Below, one piece after another: positions 60,870 through 64,000 of a DNA stretch of 64,000 bases. How positions within the stretch are numbered: the first letter of the stretch is position 1; each line of letters starts with the position of its first letter. Position numbers and translations under genes: made by a program. The notes under the pieces are model-generated. The model had not been told where the DNA came from, made no database searches, and worked only from the letters and a program-made list of their open reading frames with translations. This DNA is from Sinotaia quadrata. Taxonomy: Eukaryota; Mollusca; Gastropoda; Architaenioglossa; Viviparidae. The stretch spans positions 4,916,001-4,980,000 of the forward strand of contig CM054181.1 in NCBI GenBank assembly GCA_028829895.1. Reading direction: 5' to 3'.

Positions 60870-61160
60870 ATATCATGTGACTTGCTGAAACTAATGGCTG
60901 ACGTCTATCATCTGACTTGCTGGAATTAATGGCTGATGTCTATCATCTGACTTGCTGGAATTAATGGCTGACGTCTATCATGTGACTTGCTGGAATTAAT
61001 GGCTGACGTCTATCATCTGACTTGCTGGAATTAATGGCTGACGTCTATCATCTGACTTGCTGGAATTAATGGCTGACGTCTATCATCTGACTTGCTGGAA
61101 TTAATGGCTGACGTCTATCGTCAGACTTGCTGAGCCAAACAACTGCCGTCTATCATCTTA
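60870..61160. repeat. 35-bp minisatellite, ~8 copies
   Basis: Units contain tgacttgctggaattaatgg and ctgacgtctatcatc. Confidence 0.96.
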
Positions 61161-61404
61161 CAAACTGAATCAAATTGAATTCTTGTATTTTCTATTTGCT
61201 GTTGCTAATGGTTGGCGTGAATACTTTGTAATTTTTTTTAACTCTTATTCATAATTAAAGATGTTTTAGTTTCATGCCTTCTTCTACTGCACTTTAGTGC
61301 TTGTTATTCAGTTGTGCGAATGTTTTTTTTTAATTAATCGATCATTTCTCTAAAACACGATATTTTACTCCACCTTTCTAGTGACTAGGTATTTTGAAGA
61401 TCCA

Positions 61405-61962
61405 AAATAATCACAGTAACGCTGTTCTAAATTAATGGCAAAAATAATCACAGTAAAGCTGTTCTAAATTTATGGCAAAAATAATCACAGTAAAGCTGTT
61501 CTAAATTTATGGCAAAAATAATCACAGTAAAGCTGTTCTAAATTTATGGCAATAATAATCACAGTAAAGCTATTCTAAATTTATGGCAAAAATAATCACA
61601 GTAAAGCTATTCTAAATTTATGGCAAAAATAATCACAGTAAAGCTATTCTAAATTTATGGCAAAAATAATCACAGTAAAGCTGTTCTAAATTTATTGCAA
61701 AAATAATCACAGTAAAGCTATTCTAAATTTATGGCAAAAATAATCACAGTAAAGCTATTCTAAATTTATGGCAAAAATAATCACAGTAAAGCTATTCTAA
61801 ATTTATGGCAAAACTAATCACAGTAAAGCTAAATTTATGGCAAAACTAATCACAGTAAAGCTATTCTAAATTTATGGCAAAGATAATCACAGTAAAGCTA
61901 TTCTAAATTTATGGCAAAGATAATCACAGTAAAGCTATTCTAAATTTATGGCAAAAATAATC
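61405..61962. repeat. 37-bp minisatellite, ~15 copies
   Basis: Units contain aataatcacagtaaagctat and tctaaatttatggcaaa. One unit lacks the tattc block. Confidence 0.97.
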
Positions 61963-62004
61963 CCCCAGATTGAAACAATTATTCTAAAATTATTTTTAGA
62001 TAAA

Positions 62005-62048
62005 ACCTTATAATGTTATAGTTATCCTGTACTAAATGCTTATACTAC
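62005..62048. repeat. Left flank of copy D, shared with its right flank
   Basis: ttatcctgtactaaatgctt and tactac occur here and again just after copy D (63304-63345), as expected if the element inserted into a repeated unit. Confidence 0.7.
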
Positions 62049-63302
62049 TGTGACAGAGTAAATTTGCCTACCACTATTTTAAATTTAATTGTTATATAAA
62101 TTGCTAAATTGTCAGAGTAACCCAATCATGGACACTCATTATGGTGGTGTCTGAGTTTGAAGTAAACGCATGAAGCAAGAATATGCTGGAAAATGCTGAA
62201 TGTAATGGAAATCAGTGAGTAGTATGATTATCCAATGGTTATGATTTGCAAGAATATGACCAGCAAATGGGCTGAGAATGAAAGTTTACTTGTTGTAAAC
62301 AAATATACTGTCTAATCACTTTGAATTTGGAGTGGCAAGAAGAAGTCCAGTTTGAAAAGTGGCCGTTAGCTTGATGTGAGCAAGCAGCCTTTCCAGTTGC
62401 CGATTTTCACATGTTATTTGAGTCTAATGGTTCACTGGCCATGGGTCACTGTGACCAGGGAGATGGAGGAATCATCTGCCGTGGTGTGTTGAGTAAACAG
62501 CCTTTCCAGCTGCCTATTTTCACGTTATTTGAATCTACTTGTTCACTTATTGTAAACCACTATGACCGGGAGATGTGGGAATCATCTGCCGCAATGTGTC
62601 TAAATGTAAGAACAAACTACACTCTATCGATGTGTGGCGGCAAGATTTGTTGACAACCTGAACAACTTCTAGTGTAGAGAAGTTGTTGGACATCACTACA
62701 TTTATTGTTCTGTTTGAAGGAGTTGACATGGCTAAAAGAGCACCCAGGTTAACTCTGGTGGGTTTTTTCAAAGTGTGTGAGGCATGTGGAGCTGAAGTAA
62801 TAACAGCATGAAGGATTATTGAGGCAACTGTTAAACAAGGTTATGTAAAACTATATCACTTATCTCTATAACTCCATTTCTGTGATCTGTCCTGACTCTG
62901 TTGATGAATTGTATTTTTAAGATATAGGCTGTGTAAATATTAAATTATCCAAACTTGTGTTCATGGAAATATTAATGTCAAGCAATATATTTCATTGTAT
63001 TTGTCATATGCATATTTGATTGTTGATTTAATAAATGTATTGTTAAATTTATTGACCTTCTAATGCATACTGATAACTTTATGTTTGAGATGAAAGGGGG
63101 TGGACAGGACCATAAATATTGTTTTATGTTGTGGAAAAGAGAAAACGTTTACAGTGCCCATATATCCGCCAAGTGAGAGAGACAAGTGGTGTCTGCAAGA
63201 GTTAATAACATAAATTAAGATTCTCATCATTTGTAATTAGTTATGAAAGATTAATTAATAATAATAATCATTTTCATTAACTAAGTGGCGTTGGCGTCAC
63301 AA
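62049..63302 (+). mobile_element. Dispersed repeat family, copy D (longest, ~1.25 kb)
   Basis: The left end is tgtgacagagtaaatttgcc and the right end ggcgttggcgtcaca, so the tips form a 6-bp inverted repeat TGTGAC/GTCACA. The flanks share tactac (62043-62048 and 63304-63309). Features in order: ttatataaattg near 62093; a 113-bp direct duplication containing cagcctttccag and ggaatcatctgccg (62385-62602); an aataaa near 63030. No long ORF. TG…CA tips, TATA-like and AATAAA signals suit a solo LTR. The alternative, read in reverse, is a LINE or SINE whose copies are truncated at one end. Right boundary uncertain by a few bases. Confidence 0.65.
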
Positions 63303-63530
63303 ATACTACCTGATATTATATTTATCCTGTACTAAATGCTTTTAATACTACCCGATATTACAGTTACCCTGAAAATTGCTTTTAAACAATCCTGTAACAG
63401 TATAATTATTTTCAACAATACACATTATCTTTTAGCAGTATATTTAAAATGAACATTTTTTATTATAATAGTCCGTAATATTGCAGTTATCCCAAACATT
63501 ACTTTAAATCAATCCTGCAACTTTTATAGA
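63303..63530. repeat. Decayed ~45-bp tandem repeat
   Basis: Loose units with tactacccgatattacagtt and accctgaaaattgctttta, several substitutions each. This is the array into which copy D seems to have inserted. Confidence 0.65.
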
Positions 63531-63714
63531 AAATGTTTCTGATTTAAAAAGCACTTATCGGGAATTTATTTTGTTTTCTTTCTTAGTCATATAATATTAA
63601 AATAAACACAATTATACTTTGATCAGTTTTCGTCTTTGAACCTTCCCCCATTTTTTTTAAATAATAGATTTCAGAATTATTTACCTAAAAGTGATTAATT
63701 GCAAGCAGATTCAA

Positions 63715-64000
63715 TATACACAGGTCAACTGTTCAAGCTGAGGAATTTTAAACTAACGGCAGCAATGTAAATGAAATAACTCAGTAAACTCAGATGCTTA
63801 AGCTAAGGAAAATAAAACGGCAGCAATGTAAATGAAATAACTCAGTAAATTCAGATGCTTAAGCTAAGGAAAATAAAACGGCAGCAATTTGAATTAAATA
63901 AATGTGTAAAACAATTGTTCATGCCGAAAATAAGACGGTAGTAATTTAAATTAAATAACTGTGTAAAATCCAGATGTCCATGCTGTGGAAATTAAAATAG
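63715..64000. repeat. ~61-bp minisatellite running off the window
   Basis: About four units with cagatgcttaagctaaggaa and cggcagcaatgtaaatgaaa. The right copies are more diverged. The array is cut by the window edge. Confidence 0.93.

Noticed and set aside
60258..61962. CRISPR-like regular repeats
   Set aside because: Units are contiguous tandem copies without unique spacers, and the DNA is eukaryotic. These are minisatellites.

Overview
This window is non-coding-rich animal DNA. It is AT-rich, crowded with micro- and minisatellites, and carries split genes with spliceosomal GT-AG introns. The style (dense short tandem arrays, a Gmr1-type Ty3/gypsy element, hAT-like MITE) suggests a marine invertebrate, perhaps a mollusc or another lophotrochozoan. 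Nothing here fixes the species.

The only host gene I recognise lies on the minus strand and spreads over at least 30 kb. Four exons at 34271-34399, 14582-14746, 12736-12910 and 4265-4372 join in consistent splice phase. They encode about 192 residues of the WD40 region of a TULP4 (tubby-like protein 4, TUSP) orthologue. The 5' exons (beyond 34.4 kb) and the SOCS-box/tubby part (below 4.2 kb) were not found and are probably outside the window. Most of the rest is therefore TULP4 intron, or upstream intron/flank.

The 19.5-kb intron between the first two visible exons holds a complete LTR retrotransposon at 24290-32565, also on the minus strand. It has two 1549-bp LTRs with no difference that I could see, a tRNA-Pro primer-binding site, a polypurine tract and one intact 1444-codon gag-pol ORF. 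The order is Gag, zinc knuckle, protease, integrase, reverse transcriptase, RNase H. Integrase before RT is the Ty1/copia order inside a Ty3/gypsy-type polyprotein, the hallmark of the Gmr1 group. It has no target-site duplication.

Three other kinds of mobile sequence are visible. One is a 643-bp element with 25-bp perfect terminal inverted repeats (8084-8726). Another is a 190-bp hAT-like MITE (34584-34773), whose 8-bp target duplication has expanded into a small tandem array. The third is a dispersed repeat family with four copies (20408, 45152, 57251, 62049). Each copy lies next to or close to a minisatellite; the fullest spans about 1.25 kb.

Layout: 1-4.2 kb, intron with arrays; 4.3 kb exon D; 4.4-12.7 kb, intron with the 61-, 39- and 48-bp arrays, the TIR element, long polypurine runs and a (TC)52 tract; 12.7-14.7 kb, exons C and B with arrays between them; 14.8-34.2 kb, large intron with an 18-copy 56-bp array and the retrotransposon; 34.3 kb exon A; 34.4-64 kb, no recognisable exon, about 30 minisatellites or microsatellites and three of the four dispersed repeats. 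By my rough tally about a quarter of the window is tandem repeat. Many arrays have periods divisible by three and so give long artificial ORFs; I do not regard these as genes.
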